From Streptomycetaceae bacterium (lineage in GTDB: Bacteria > Actinomycetota > Actinomycetes > Nanopelagicales > Nanopelagicaceae), in assembly GCA_007279945.1 (NCBI GenBank), contig QYPG01000028.1, positions 1-64,000 on the forward strand: a stretch of DNA of 64,000 nucleotides, given 5' to 3'. The notes below the pieces were generated by a model. That model was not told the DNA's origin. It worked only from the letters and a program-made list of their open reading frames with translations, and searched no databases. Within the stretch, counting starts at the first letter, position 1. Every line of letters starts with the position of its first letter. Positions 1-11,295 of the stretch are shown piece by piece. A program made the translations under genes and the position numbers.

Positions 1-97
1 GAAACACCCGGTCCCCTTCCGAACCCGGAAGTTAATCCTCTCAGCGTCGATGGTACTGCACGGGTGACCTTGTGGGAGAGTAGAACGTCGCCGGACT
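1..97 (+). rRNA. rrf: 5S ribosomal RNA, 3' portion (5' end outside window)
   Basis: The sequence matches the conserved 5S core and 3' half of Actinobacteria: the CCCGGTC...CCGAACCCGGAAG segment, the GATGGTACTGC segment and the closing GGGAGAGTAG...GCCGGAC. The first roughly 20 bases lie before the window, so this is the last gene of an rrn operon to the left. A strong intrinsic terminator follows at once. The 3' boundary is accurate only to a few bases. Confidence 0.93.
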
Positions 98-105
98 TCT
101 TTTAT

Positions 106-138
106 AAAAAGGGGCGCTTTAACGAGCGCCCCTTTTTT
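106..138 (+). terminator. Rho-independent terminator of the rrn operon
   Basis: A perfect 8-bp GC-rich stem (111-118 GGGGCGCT with 125-132 AGCGCCCC) has a 6-nt loop. It is extended by an A-run before it and followed by a T-run (133-138). It lies directly after the 5S gene. Confidence 0.93.
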
Positions 139-159
139 ATTTCTCTAAACTAATACGCA

Positions 160-187
160 TAGATAATTTTGTACAAAGGAGATCACA
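160..187 (+). promoter_or_regulatory. Putative -10 and ribosome binding site of the TPR gene
   Basis: A -10-like TAGATA lies at 160-165. An AAAGGAGA Shine-Dalgarno sequence lies a few bases before the ATG at 188. No convincing -35 is visible. This is one of the few genes here with a classical leader and ribosome binding site. Confidence 0.4.
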
Positions 188-1063
188 ATGGAAGAGCGTA
201 GAAACTCACGTCCAGCATCTGATCGTCCGAGCAACCCTCGCGCATCAAAGCCATCTGGGCCAAATAGTGCACGCCGACGTGAGGATTTACCGGCACGTGG
301 TGGATCTTCACAAAGAGCTGGAGCGCCACGTCAAACACGCGATGGCAGCGATGTACGCGGAACAAGACCGGCACCCATGGAGCGAGATCAATCAAGGTTA
401 CGTCCACGAATTTTTGAGCCAGATATTCCAGAAGAGATTACTGGTGAAGAGTTAGATAAATCTTTACGTGCAGAACTTTTATCGTTATCTGCTGAGAATG
501 CAAAGGTAGTTGCACGACATCTAGAGTGTTTAGCTTTATATGCAGATAGTGATCCGCTCCTTGCACACAAACATGGAGTCGCAGCTGCTCATCATGCAGG
601 TCGCTTAGCTGTTGTCCGCGAATCAGCAGGCTACGCCGCATACCGAGCTGGTTTTTATGAAATAGCATTAAAGGAACTTCGTGCGGCACACCGTATTTCA
701 GGAGATGTCACCATGTGGCCCGTGATGGCCGACTGCGAACGTGGACTTAAAAACCCTTTAAAAGCCTTAGCTTTAGCGGGTTCACTCGAGGTAAAACGTT
801 TAGCAAAACCAGAAGAGATTGAAATGCGAATCGTGGCAGCCGGTGCCCGCAGAGATTTAGGCGAACTTGAAGCCGCTGTTGTCACTCTCACGTGCAAAGA
901 GCTGTCCAACGAAAGTGAGGAGTGGGCCGTTCGACTTCGTTATGCATATGCCGATGCACTTTTTACTGCTGGGCGAGTAAGTGAGGCGCGCGAATGGTTT
1001 ATCAAATGTGCCGACGTTGATCCTGAAGAAAGTACTGATGCACAGGAGCGCGCCGAGCTCTAG
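188..1063 (+). CDS. TPR-like repeat protein (Rv1691-type)
   Basis: This 291-residue cytoplasmic protein starts with about 75 residues of Arg/Ser/Pro-rich, low-complexity sequence. A helical region follows with tetratricopeptide-like repeats (for example the AGRLAVVRESAGYAAYRAG segment and the C-terminal YADALFTAGRVSEAREWF helix pair). A conserved actinobacterial TPR protein sits upstream of tlyA-nadK-recN (Rv1691 in M. tuberculosis), and both position and composition fit it. Function is unknown, and protein scaffolding is only an inference. The ATG is well supported by AAAGGAGA upstream. The HAD phosphatase that often follows in other actinobacteria is absent here. Confidence 0.8.
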   Translation: MEERRNSRPASDRPSNPRASKPSGPNSARRREDLPARGGSSQRAGAPRQTRDGSDVRGTRPAPMERDQSRLRPRIFEPDIPEEITGEELDKSLRAELLSLSAENAKVVARHLECLALYADSDPLLAHKHGVAAAHHAGRLAVVRESAGYAAYRAGFYEIALKELRAAHRISGDVTMWPVMADCERGLKNPLKALALAGSLEVKRLAKPEEIEMRIVAAGARRDLGELEAAVVTLTCKELSNESEEWAVRLRYAYADALFTAGRVSEAREWFIKCADVDPEESTDAQERAEL

Positions 1064-1154
1064 GAATCGCAGCTTATGCACAACTCCACAACGGACGGTG
1101 CAGTAGACGTCAGTGCACGCGAGCACTCTGATACCTCCCAACTAGGAGGCCTCA

Positions 1155-1493
1155 ATGGTAAAAAAAACTATCCAAGCACGTGATGAGGATATTGATGTAT
1201 CACTCAATGATGTAATGCTCCGCGGCAGAGTCTCATGCCCTGCCATCGAAAAAGAACTGCCAAGCGGTGACAAAGTTGTTGAGTTCAGAGTAATTATCAC
1301 TAGAGCTGGTCGAGAAGGCGTAGATACGCTGGATATAGCGGCGTGGAGTTACAAATCTAGGCGCTTAGCCCTCACGCTGAAATCTCAGGAATGGATTGAG
1401 ATTTCCGGATCGGTTCATCGACGCTTTTGGCAAACTCCAGCCGGAGTAGCAAGCCGTTGGCAGGTTGAAGCAGCTGAGATAGTGCGAATCTAG
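1155..1493 (+). CDS. Small OB-fold (single-stranded DNA-binding-like) protein
   Basis: The 112-residue product resembles the OB fold of SSB proteins: a beta-rich core with LNDVMLRGRVS, a central VVEFRVIITR strand, and WIEISGSVHRRFWQ followed by WQVEAAEIVRI. It lacks the acidic C-terminal tail that recruits partners in canonical SSB, so it is more likely an accessory or paralogous SSB-like protein than the housekeeping one. The start is fixed by an AGGAGG at 1144-1149. It lies between the TPR gene and the tlyA block. Nucleic-acid binding is inferred from fold only. Confidence 0.65.
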   Translation: MVKKTIQARDEDIDVSLNDVMLRGRVSCPAIEKELPSGDKVVEFRVIITRAGREGVDTLDIAAWSYKSRRLALTLKSQEWIEISGSVHRRFWQTPAGVASRWQVEAAEIVRI

Positions 1494-1494
1494 A

Positions 1495-1500
1495 TAGACT
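1495..1500 (+). promoter_or_regulatory. Leaderless-type -10 element (TAGACT) for the coiled-coil gene
   Basis: TAGACT is followed by exactly 6 nt and then ATG at 1507. There is no Shine-Dalgarno sequence in between. This is the TAnnnT-N6-ATG geometry seen repeatedly in this window. Confidence 0.6.
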
Positions 1501-1506
1501 GCCTCT

Positions 1507-1848
1507 ATGGCTAACGATATTTTTGCGACACTTCGCACGTATCTCTCGAAAGTGACAGATGGCGACAAAAGTGCAACTGAGGTCGCCTCTACGGTTAATC
1601 AATGGTTACGTGAAGGTGGAGAAGCGTTGAAAGTGAAGATTGAAGATGAAGTCGAGCGCTCAGTCTCAAAAATGGGTTTTGTCAAACGTGGTGAGTTCGA
1701 AGCGCTGAAAGAAGAAGTCGCGCGTCTGAAAAACACAAGCCCACAGGTTACCGCAACTAAAAAGAGGGCAAAGAAATCTCCATCTGCAAAGCCTGCCACC
1801 AAGAAAAAGGCTGCGAAGAAGTCTTCCGCCAAGAAAGCAGGTAAGTAA
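1507..1848 (+). CDS. Coiled-coil protein with lysine/alanine-rich histone H1-like tail
   Basis: The product has 113 residues. The first half is helical. Residues about 55-75 (KMGFVKRGEFEALKEEVARL) resemble the conserved motif of the BMFP/UbiK family of short trimeric coiled coils. The last 30 residues are almost only Lys, Ala and Ser, as in histone H1-like tails. UbiK proteins serve ubiquinone synthesis in Proteobacteria. Actinobacteria use menaquinone, so that role is not transferable. A nucleic-acid or polyanion-binding tail on an oligomerising coiled coil is the best structural description. It is probably transcribed as a leaderless mRNA, and its stop directly abuts the next small gene. 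Confidence 0.7.
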   Translation: MANDIFATLRTYLSKVTDGDKSATEVASTVNQWLREGGEALKVKIEDEVERSVSKMGFVKRGEFEALKEEVARLKNTSPQVTATKKRAKKSPSAKPATKKKAAKKSSAKKAGK

Positions 1849-2010
1849 GTGGAGAATGAACCACAGAGAGTAAGCGATGAAAATTTAGTTGAAGCTGTGC
1901 GAAGTGAGCTTCACGAGATCGATGCCATGGATGTCAATGACCATGCTCAGAGATTTGAGGAGCTGCACCAGAAGTTATCGTCGGCTTTGTCCTCGATTGA
2001 TGGCCTGTAG
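1849..2010 (+). CDS. Small conserved-looking protein upstream of tlyA (53 aa, GTG start)
   Basis: A GTG immediately follows the TAA of the previous gene and opens a 53-codon frame ending in TAG at 2008-2010. The translation is acidic and strongly amphipathic-helical (LVEAVRSELHEIDAMDVNDH followed by a second helix ending SSIDGL). Many actinobacteria carry a similarly sized hypothetical gene just before tlyA (Rv1693 occupies this slot). Gene-like amino-acid composition and tight packing support it as real. Function is unknown, perhaps as a helical partner of the preceding coiled-coil protein. Confidence 0.65.
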   Translation: MENEPQRVSDENLVEAVRSELHEIDAMDVNDHAQRFEELHQKLSSALSSIDGL

Positions 2011-2025
2011 GAAGTAGAAGCTGTA

Positions 2026-2814
2026 ATGAAGATTCGACTTGATGCCGAACTTGTTCGACGCGAGCTCGCACGCTCGCGTGAGAACGCTTCGGATTTAATT
2101 GAGGCGAGATCGGTTCTAGTCAATGGAATCCCTGCGACTAAACCCGCCACCATGGTCGATGCAGAAACCTCAATTAAGTTAGCCGGCAAGCGTGATGATT
2201 TTGTCTCCCGAGGCGGACATAAGTTAGCTGGAGCGTTAGATTGTTTTGCTGGTGTCATTGTTGATGGTCGACGATGCCTAGATGCTGGTGCATCGACGGG
2301 TGGCTTTACCGATGTTCTTTTGCGCCGACATGCCGCACACGTTGTAGCAGTTGATGTTGGGTATGGACAACTTGCGTGGTCGCTTCGACAAGATCCACGT
2401 GTCAGTGTTTTAGATCGTACAAATATTCGCCACTTAACCGGTGAATTAGTCGGTGAGCCTATTGATTTAGTGGTGGCAGATTTAAGTTTTATCTCACTCA
2501 CGCTGGTTCTTCCTGCATTGGCTGCAGTGTCAAAGCCCGGTGCTGATTTTGTTGTCATGGTGAAGCCTCAGTTTGAAGTAGGTCGTGAACGTTTAGGTGC
2601 AGGTGGTGTTGTTCGCGATCCAGCTCTGCGTAAAGCAGCTGTAATCGAAGTCGCCGATTCAGCCTATGACGTCGGCCTTGGAACTTTGGGAATCGCGGCC
2701 AGTCCTTTGCCAGGTCCGGCTGGCAATGTTGAGTATTTTCTATGGCTTCGCAGAGGCGCAGATCAGATTGAGCACTCCGCTTTAGATAATGCGATTGCGG
2801 CAGGTCCTCAGTGA
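2026..2814 (+). CDS. tlyA: TlyA family 2'-O-ribose rRNA methyltransferase
   Basis: The product has 262 residues, the usual TlyA length. Residues 1-60 form an S4 RNA-binding domain (MKIRLDAELVRRELARSRENA). A Rossmann methyltransferase follows, with SAM motif CLDAGASTGGFTDVLL, DLVVADLSFISL and the catalytic-type lysine in VVMVKPQFEVG. TlyA methylates 16S and 23S rRNA (C1409/C1920 in mycobacteria), which sensitises to capreomycin. It overlaps nadK by 4 nt, the standard actinobacterial tlyA-nadK-recN order. Confidence 0.95.
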   Translation: MKIRLDAELVRRELARSRENASDLIEARSVLVNGIPATKPATMVDAETSIKLAGKRDDFVSRGGHKLAGALDCFAGVIVDGRRCLDAGASTGGFTDVLLRRHAAHVVAVDVGYGQLAWSLRQDPRVSVLDRTNIRHLTGELVGEPIDLVVADLSFISLTLVLPALAAVSKPGADFVVMVKPQFEVGRERLGAGGVVRDPALRKAAVIEVADSAYDVGLGTLGIAASPLPGPAGNVEYFLWLRRGADQIEHSALDNAIAAGPQ

Positions 2815-3654
2815 GAAATCTACTTCTCGTGTGTAATCCCAACCGTGCAGAGGCCCTGGATGCCGCACAGAAAATCGCCGATGATTTCAGAGATGTTGGT
2901 TTTAATGTTCTCACTATCTCTGATGTGAAGTTGGATGGAGTAACTAATTGCACGTTTGAGCAACTACCGGAGTTAGAAGTTGGAGTAGTGCTTGGGGGAG
3001 ATGGCACAATGTTGCGCGCCGCCGAAGTTACTCGAACGCAACAAATTCCATTGCTGGGGGTGAATCTCGGCCATGTAGGTTTCTTGGCTGAGGTAGAGAA
3101 AGTAGATCGTGCAACGATAGTTTCTTCAATTTCCGATAGGTCATATGTCATCGATCCCAGAATGACTTTACAGTATGTTGTAGTTCGTGATGAAAATGAA
3201 GTCGCTGCTGGATGGGCGCTCAATGAAGTAATAGTTGAGCGCGAACATGCAACTATGGTGGAGCTCTTTCTTGAAATCGATGGCCGGCCTATTTCCAGAT
3301 GGGGTTGTGATGGTCTCATCTGTTCAACACCAACAGGCTCAACGGCCTATGCGTTTTCAGCGGGTGGCCCAATCGTCTGGCCTGAAGTTGACGCTCTTGT
3401 CGTTCTACCGAACTCGGCCCACGCACTTTTCTCACGCCCGCTAGTAATTTCACCTAAGTCTGAAATCGTCGTCCGCATTGAATCTCGTCAAGCTTTATTG
3501 TCAGCTGATTCTTTGCGCAATTTTAATCTGCACAAAGGCGATCGCGTCCACATAACCAAAGATCCAAGCTACGTACAACTTGCACACTTGGGCGACTCTT
3601 TATTTAGTGATCGGCTTGTAGCAAAATTTAAACTCCCTGTTGAGGGCTGGCGCG

Positions 3655-3662
<8 letters not shown>
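2811..3662 (+). CDS. nadK: NAD kinase
   Basis: The product has 283 residues and makes NADP from NAD with ATP or polyphosphate. The diagnostic GGDGT motif is at about residues 62-66 (VVLGGDGTMLRAAE). The downstream LNEVIVER and the glycine-rich STPTGSTAYAFSAGGP segment are typical of the NadK C-terminal domain. The GTG start overlaps the tlyA stop (GTGA), implying translational coupling. The 3' end overlaps recN by 8 nt. Confidence 0.95.
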
Positions 3663-7040
<3,378 letters not shown>

Positions 7041-7045
7041 TGCAT

Positions 7046-8143
7046 ATGATTGTTGGAGTTCCGAAAGAGATTAAGAGCCAAGAATCCCGTGTTGCTTTAA
7101 CCCCTGAAGGAGCAAGTGAACTTGTTGGTGCTGGTCACAGCGTAATAGTAGAGAGCGGAGCAGGTCTTGGTTCGGCTATCTCTGATCTAGATTTTATCCA
7201 AGCCGGAGCATCTATTGTTTCATCGGCCGATGACGTATGGGCACAAGCTGAACTCATTTTGAAGGTAAAAGAGCCGATTGAGATCGAGTATTTAAAGATG
7301 CGCCGTGGTCAGATTCTCTTTACGTATCTACATTTAGCTGCATCTAAACTATGCACGGATGCTCTGATTGCATCGGGAAACACTGCAATCGCTTATGAAA
7401 CTGTCGAAGTCAATGGAGCTCTTCCGCTTCTTGCGCCAATGAGTGAAGTAGCCGGCCGACTCGCAACACAGGTTGGGGCAACTGCACTAGAAAAACCACA
7501 CGGTGGGAGAGGTGTGCTTTTAGGGGGAGTGCCAGGAGTGGCTCCGGCCCGTGTTGTTGTTATCGGTGGTGGAGTTGCTGGGCTTAATGCAGCTGTCATT
7601 GCTATGGGTATGGGCGCAGATGTAGTTGTCATCGATCGCTCAATTAATCGCCTGCAATACATCGACACTATCTATAACGGTCGAATTAAAACTCTGATCG
7701 GCACGGCACATGCGGTTTCGCGAGAGGTGCGATTAGCTGATTTAGTAATTGGCGCGGTACTTGTACATGGAGCTAAAGCCCCCAAGCTTGTCTCAAATGC
7801 TTTAGTGAAAACTATGAAGTCCGGCTCAGTTTTAGTTGATATAGCAATTGATCAAGGTGGATGTTTTGAAGATTCACGGCCAACAACCCACGCCGAGCCT
7901 ACCTACAAAATTCACGACTCTATTTTCTACTGTGTGGCAAATATGCCGGGAGCAGTACCGGTTGCATCGACGTATGCCTTAACGAATGCCACGCTGCCAT
8001 ATGCGCTTTCGATTGCAAATAACGGTTGGCGCGAGGCGTGTGTCAGAGACAAGGATTTAGCAAAAGGGCTCAACGTCCATGAAGGCAAAGTCTATTATCA
8101 GGCAGTAGCACAAGCACATGGATATGCCAGCGCTACGCTGTGA
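7046..8143 (+). CDS. ald: Alanine dehydrogenase
   Basis: The enzyme catalyses NAD-dependent, reversible oxidation of L-alanine to pyruvate and ammonium. MIVGVPKEIKSQESRVALTP is the family N-terminus, and the NAD-binding glycine motif VVVIGGGVAGLNAA is mid-protein. The product has 365 residues. Two in-frame ATGs exist (7040 and 7046). AAAGG at 7032-7036 has good spacing for 7046 only. The gene follows pyrG without a gap, and xerD overlaps its 3' end, so the three are probably co-transcribed. Confidence 0.95.
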   Translation: MIVGVPKEIKSQESRVALTPEGASELVGAGHSVIVESGAGLGSAISDLDFIQAGASIVSSADDVWAQAELILKVKEPIEIEYLKMRRGQILFTYLHLAASKLCTDALIASGNTAIAYETVEVNGALPLLAPMSEVAGRLATQVGATALEKPHGGRGVLLGGVPGVAPARVVVIGGGVAGLNAAVIAMGMGADVVVIDRSINRLQYIDTIYNGRIKTLIGTAHAVSREVRLADLVIGAVLVHGAKAPKLVSNALVKTMKSGSVLVDIAIDQGGCFEDSRPTTHAEPTYKIHDSIFYCVANMPGAVPVASTYALTNATLPYALSIANNGWREACVRDKDLAKGLNVHEGKVYYQAVAQAHGYASATL

Positions 8144-9041
8144 GGTAACAACACAGGCATTTTTAAATTACTGTGTCATCGAACGTGGGCTAGCTGACAA
8201 TTCGATTGCGGCATATCGGCGTGATCTTCATAAGTTTGCACAATTTCTTTCTGATGACGATTTGTATAACGTGACGGGCGAAACAATTACTGAATTTGAA
8301 GTCTCATTGCGGATTTCTGGAATGAGTGATGGAAGTATAAATCGGATAATTTCGACACTGCGCTCGTTTTTTAAATATGTAACTCAGGAATTTACGGTGC
8401 CAAATCCAACCCTTGATACACTCAGTAAAAAGGCTAATAGAAAGCTACCAAAAGCCCTGTCTATCTCTGAGATTTTAAGCTTGATTGAAGCATCACATCG
8501 TGAGAGCGATGTGATTACACTTCGCGATCGTGCGATGGTTGAAATCCTCTATAGCAGCGGTGCGCGAGTCAGTGAACTTGTTGGAATCAACATAAATGAT
8601 ATTTCCATCATGGAGAGTGCTGATGGAGCTGTGACCACGTTAAAATTGCGCGGCAAAGGATCAAAAGAACGAATCGTTCCATTAGGTAGTTTTGCTACCG
8701 CGGCCATTGATGACTATAAAGTCCGGTTGAGACCGATGCTTGCTGCAAAAAATTCTAAAACCAATTCGGCGTTATTTCTCAATTCACGCGGTGGGCGAAT
8801 CACTCGTCAATCGGCATGGACGATTGTTCTAAAAGCAGCTGATGCAGTTGGCCTTGAAGGCAAAGTTTCCCCACATGTTTTTAGACACTCTTATGCAACT
8901 CATTTGCTTGATGGAGGTGCAGATATTCGTGTGGTGCAAGAGCTGCTTGGACACGCATCCGTGACGACTACTCAGATCTACACATTGATTACGATAGATA
9001 AAGTGCGTGAAAGTTACTCAATGTCCCATCCACGAGCTTAA
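8118..9041 (+). CDS. xerD: Tyrosine recombinase XerD (chromosome dimer resolution)
   Basis: The product has 307 residues: a SAM-like N-terminal core-binding domain, then the catalytic domain. The expected residues are visible: Arg150 (SSGARVSEL), a Lys in LRGKGSKER, His253 and Arg256 (HVFRHSYATH), His279 (LLGHAS) and Tyr288 (TTQIYT). XerD acts with XerC at dif. Synteny with pyrG and scpAB supports housekeeping XerD rather than a phage integrase. The start lies inside ald by about 26 nt. An in-frame ATG at 8124 is an alternative. Confidence 0.92.
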   Translation: MDMPALRCEVTTQAFLNYCVIERGLADNSIAAYRRDLHKFAQFLSDDDLYNVTGETITEFEVSLRISGMSDGSINRIISTLRSFFKYVTQEFTVPNPTLDTLSKKANRKLPKALSISEILSLIEASHRESDVITLRDRAMVEILYSSGARVSELVGININDISIMESADGAVTTLKLRGKGSKERIVPLGSFATAAIDDYKVRLRPMLAAKNSKTNSALFLNSRGGRITRQSAWTIVLKAADAVGLEGKVSPHVFRHSYATHLLDGGADIRVVQELLGHASVTTTQIYTLITIDKVRESYSMSHPRA

Positions 9042-9052
9042 ATATCGAAGTA

Positions 9053-9463
9053 TTAAAGCCCACGCAATCTGCGCGCAAGAATACTTTGATCACCCTTAGC
9101 CTCTAAATCGGCGATAATCACGGCGATGGATTCGCGGACTATACGCCCACGATCAGCAGCAAGTCCGAGATCTCCACGAAGAAGTAGACGGGCTTGATCC
9201 AAATCAAACAGCTCATCGGCTGAGAGATAGACAGTAATCTTTTCATCATGTCGCTCACGACCAGATGGTGAACGATCAATTGTTGTTACTCTGCGGCGTG
9301 CAATCGAACGCACACCTTTTTTCACTGACGGTGATTTAGGTGTTGCTATTGCCGGTGGAACTAGGGGAGCAATGCTCTCTTGTGATGCTGGAACAGCACT
9401 GAGTGCTGGGGCATTTGAACGAAAAAGCTCATCAGCTCCTGGAAGATTTGCTCTACGGGTCAT
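9053..9463 (-). CDS. Ribbon-helix-helix DNA-binding protein paired with ParA
   Basis: The product has 136 residues. The first 70 are low-complexity (Ala, Pro, Ser, Arg). The rest fits a ribbon-helix-helix fold: a strand (EKITVYLSADELFDLDQ), two helices, and an ADRGRIVRESIAVIIADLEA segment like the RHH helix-turn. It overlaps the parA stop by 4 nt, so it is translated with ParA. ParA/RHH pairs are known from type Ib plasmid partition, where the RHH protein binds the centromere. Actinobacteria carry this pair near scpAB. A chromosomal DNA-binding partner of ParA is the likely role. Confidence 0.7.
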   Translation of the reverse strand: MTRRANLPGADELFRSNAPALSAVPASQESIAPLVPPAIATPKSPSVKKGVRSIARRRVTTIDRSPSGRERHDEKITVYLSADELFDLDQARLLLRGDLGLAADRGRIVRESIAVIIADLEAKGDQSILARRLRGL

Positions 9464-10344
9464 CGTGCGCCTCCTCTGGCGATTAGTTCACGTGCAAGCC
9501 TGCGATATGAAGCAGCTCCACCTGATGACGTTGCATAAGTAGTAATCGGTTCCCCAACAACAGTTGTCTCTGGGAAGCGAATCGTCTTAGCTATAATTGT
9601 TTCAAATACATCATCTGGGAACTGTTCTAAAATTCTCTCGAGGACTTGTCGGTTATGCGAAGTTTTTTTGTCGTACATCGTGGCAAGAATTCCGATGAGG
9701 TGTAAATCTGGATTCAAGAATGTTTTTACTTTATCAAGATTTCCTTTAAGTTCGATAAAGCCATGAAGGGCAAAGTACTCACATTGCAACGGCACGATAA
9801 CTTCGTCTGCGGCGACGAGCGCGTTAATCGTTAGCTGACCCATTGTTGGTTGACAGTCGATTAATATCACGTCGTAATAGTCGCGAAGTGATGCGAGGGC
9901 ACGCTTTAAATATTGCTGGCCACCAATTTCTGCGCCTAATGTCGTTTCAGCAGTACCCAAATCGCGGTTCGCTGGTAAAAAATCTAGACCTGGAACGAGT
10001 GATTTTAAAATAATCGTGTCGACGTTTGCAGTTGGCGTCATTAGTGCGTAATACACCGTCTGCTCAAGTGGCAAAGAGTGCGCATTGACGCCAAGACCTA
10101 ACGAGAGCCCGCCTTGAGGATCAAAATCGACAAGAAGGACGCGTCGACCGAGTTCAGCCAAACTTGCACCGAGATTAATCGTCGTAGTCGTCTTACCCAC
10201 GCCACCTTTTTGGTTAAAAACAGCTACGACTTTGGCTTGTCCGTGCTCTGTAATGGCAGCTGGCACATCGAACTTTTTAGCAGCCTTGCCTAAGAGAGTG
10301 GAAGTCGTAGAGACTTCTTCGCGAATTGTCGATTTAGCGCTCAA
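9460..10344 (-). CDS. ParA/Soj family ATPase
   Basis: The product has 294 residues. The deviant Walker A KGGVGKTT is at about residues 47-54, with the signature lysine at 47. VLLVDFDPQGGLSLGLG and the VILIDCQPTMGQLT Walker B-like motif follow. This is a ParA ATPase of chromosome or plasmid segregation type. It probably starts at TTG 10344, with AAAGAGG about 8 nt upstream. It is divergent from scpA across an 81-bp gap, whereas in many actinobacteria this gene runs in the same direction as scpA. It is separate from the canonical parAB near oriC. Confidence 0.88.
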   Translation of the reverse strand: MSAKSTIREEVSTTSTLLGKAAKKFDVPAAITEHGQAKVVAVFNQKGGVGKTTTTINLGASLAELGRRVLLVDFDPQGGLSLGLGVNAHSLPLEQTVYYALMTPTANVDTIILKSLVPGLDFLPANRDLGTAETTLGAEIGGQQYLKRALASLRDYYDVILIDCQPTMGQLTINALVAADEVIVPLQCEYFALHGFIELKGNLDKVKTFLNPDLHLIGILATMYDKKTSHNRQVLERILEQFPDDVFETIIAKTIRFPETTVVGEPITTYATSSGGAASYRRLARELIARGGAR

Positions 10345-10413
10345 ACGTCAAACCTCTTTCTAGATATGGCTCGGAGCCTACGCGTTGCACATGGGCTTGA
10401 GCAAGTAGTGAAG

Positions 10414-10419
10414 TAAGGT
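10414..10419 (+). promoter_or_regulatory. Leaderless-type -10 element (TAAGGT) for scpA
   Basis: TAAGGT, 6 nt, then ATG at 10426. It lies in the 81-bp divergent region between parA and scpA. No Shine-Dalgarno sequence precedes the ATG. Confidence 0.6.
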
Positions 10420-10425
10420 GCGCGT

Positions 10426-11295
10426 ATGGATGTATCTATGGAGGCGGCCACCGATGTACATACCGCTGGCCGGGGCGGATTCTCCGTCCATCTAGATAAC
10501 TTCGATGGCCCCTTTGATCTTTTGTTGGGCCTTATTTCTCGCCACAAAATGGAGATTACCGAGATCTCTTTGAGTCTTGTCACAGATGAGTTCATCTCTT
10601 TTATCCGCGCCCTGGAGCTATCCGGTGAGGGCTGGCGATTGGATCAAGCTACGGAGTTTTTGGTCGTAGCGGCTACGCTGTTAGATTTAAAGGCCGCCAG
10701 GCTTCTCCCAAGTGGCGAGGTTGAGGATGAAGAGGACTTAGCTCTACTAGAGGCTAGGGATATTCTCTTTGCCCGTCTCTTGCAGTACCGGGCATTTAAG
10801 GAGATCGCCGCTACATTTAGCGAGCGCATCGCCCAAGCAGATCGAAGTTTTGCTCGCGTCGTCGCACTTGATCCTGCGCTGAGCGCACTCTTACCAGAAG
10901 TGTTGATTGGAGTTGGAGCGGCGAGATTCGCTGCAATCGCTGAGCGTGTTCTTACCCCTAAAACCCTTCCGCTAGTGGGCATAGAGCACCTTCACCTGCC
11001 TCTTGTCAGCGTTGCTGAGGAGTCTAGGCACGTGGTCGAGGCTCTGCGTAAGTCCAAGTCATTGAGCTTTCGCAATCTCGTCTCAGACGCGGAAAACACG
11101 CTCGTCGTGGTAGCCCGTTTTCTCGCTCTTCTAGATTTATACCGTCAAGGCGTCCTAAGGTTCAACCAGGTAATAGCCCTTGGCGAGCTACAGATCTCCT
11201 GGACTGGCTCAGAGTCGGGCGAGGTTGAAGTTACGGATGAGTTTGATATCCCTGTCGTTCTGGAAGAATCGGATGAAAGTGGCGAAAATGTCTAA
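10426..11295 (+). CDS. scpA: Segregation and condensation protein A
   Basis: This kleisin subunit of the SMC-ScpAB condensin bridges SMC heads. The N-terminal FSVHLDNFDGPFDLLLGLI is the ScpA signature. EFLVVAATLLDLKAARLLP is the conserved second helix. The C-terminal winged helix (LALLDLYRQGVLRFNQ) contacts SMC. The product has 289 residues. It overlaps scpB by 8 nt if scpB starts at 11288. Confidence 0.94.
   Translation: MDVSMEAATDVHTAGRGGFSVHLDNFDGPFDLLLGLISRHKMEITEISLSLVTDEFISFIRALELSGEGWRLDQATEFLVVAATLLDLKAARLLPSGEVEDEEDLALLEARDILFARLLQYRAFKEIAATFSERIAQADRSFARVVALDPALSALLPEVLIGVGAARFAAIAERVLTPKTLPLVGIEHLHLPLVSVAEESRHVVEALRKSKSLSFRNLVSDAENTLVVVARFLALLDLYRQGVLRFNQVIALGELQISWTGSESGEVEVTDEFDIPVVLEESDESGENV

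Noticed and set aside
1076-1174. 32-codon ATG ORF between the TPR and OB-fold genes
   Set aside because: No ribosome binding site, overlaps the start of the well-supported OB-fold gene, and the codon content is not gene-like.
8118-9041. Phage integrase
   Set aside because: The tyrosine recombinase fits XerD by length, motifs and the conserved pyrG-xerD-scpAB neighbourhood. No phage genes or att repeats are nearby.
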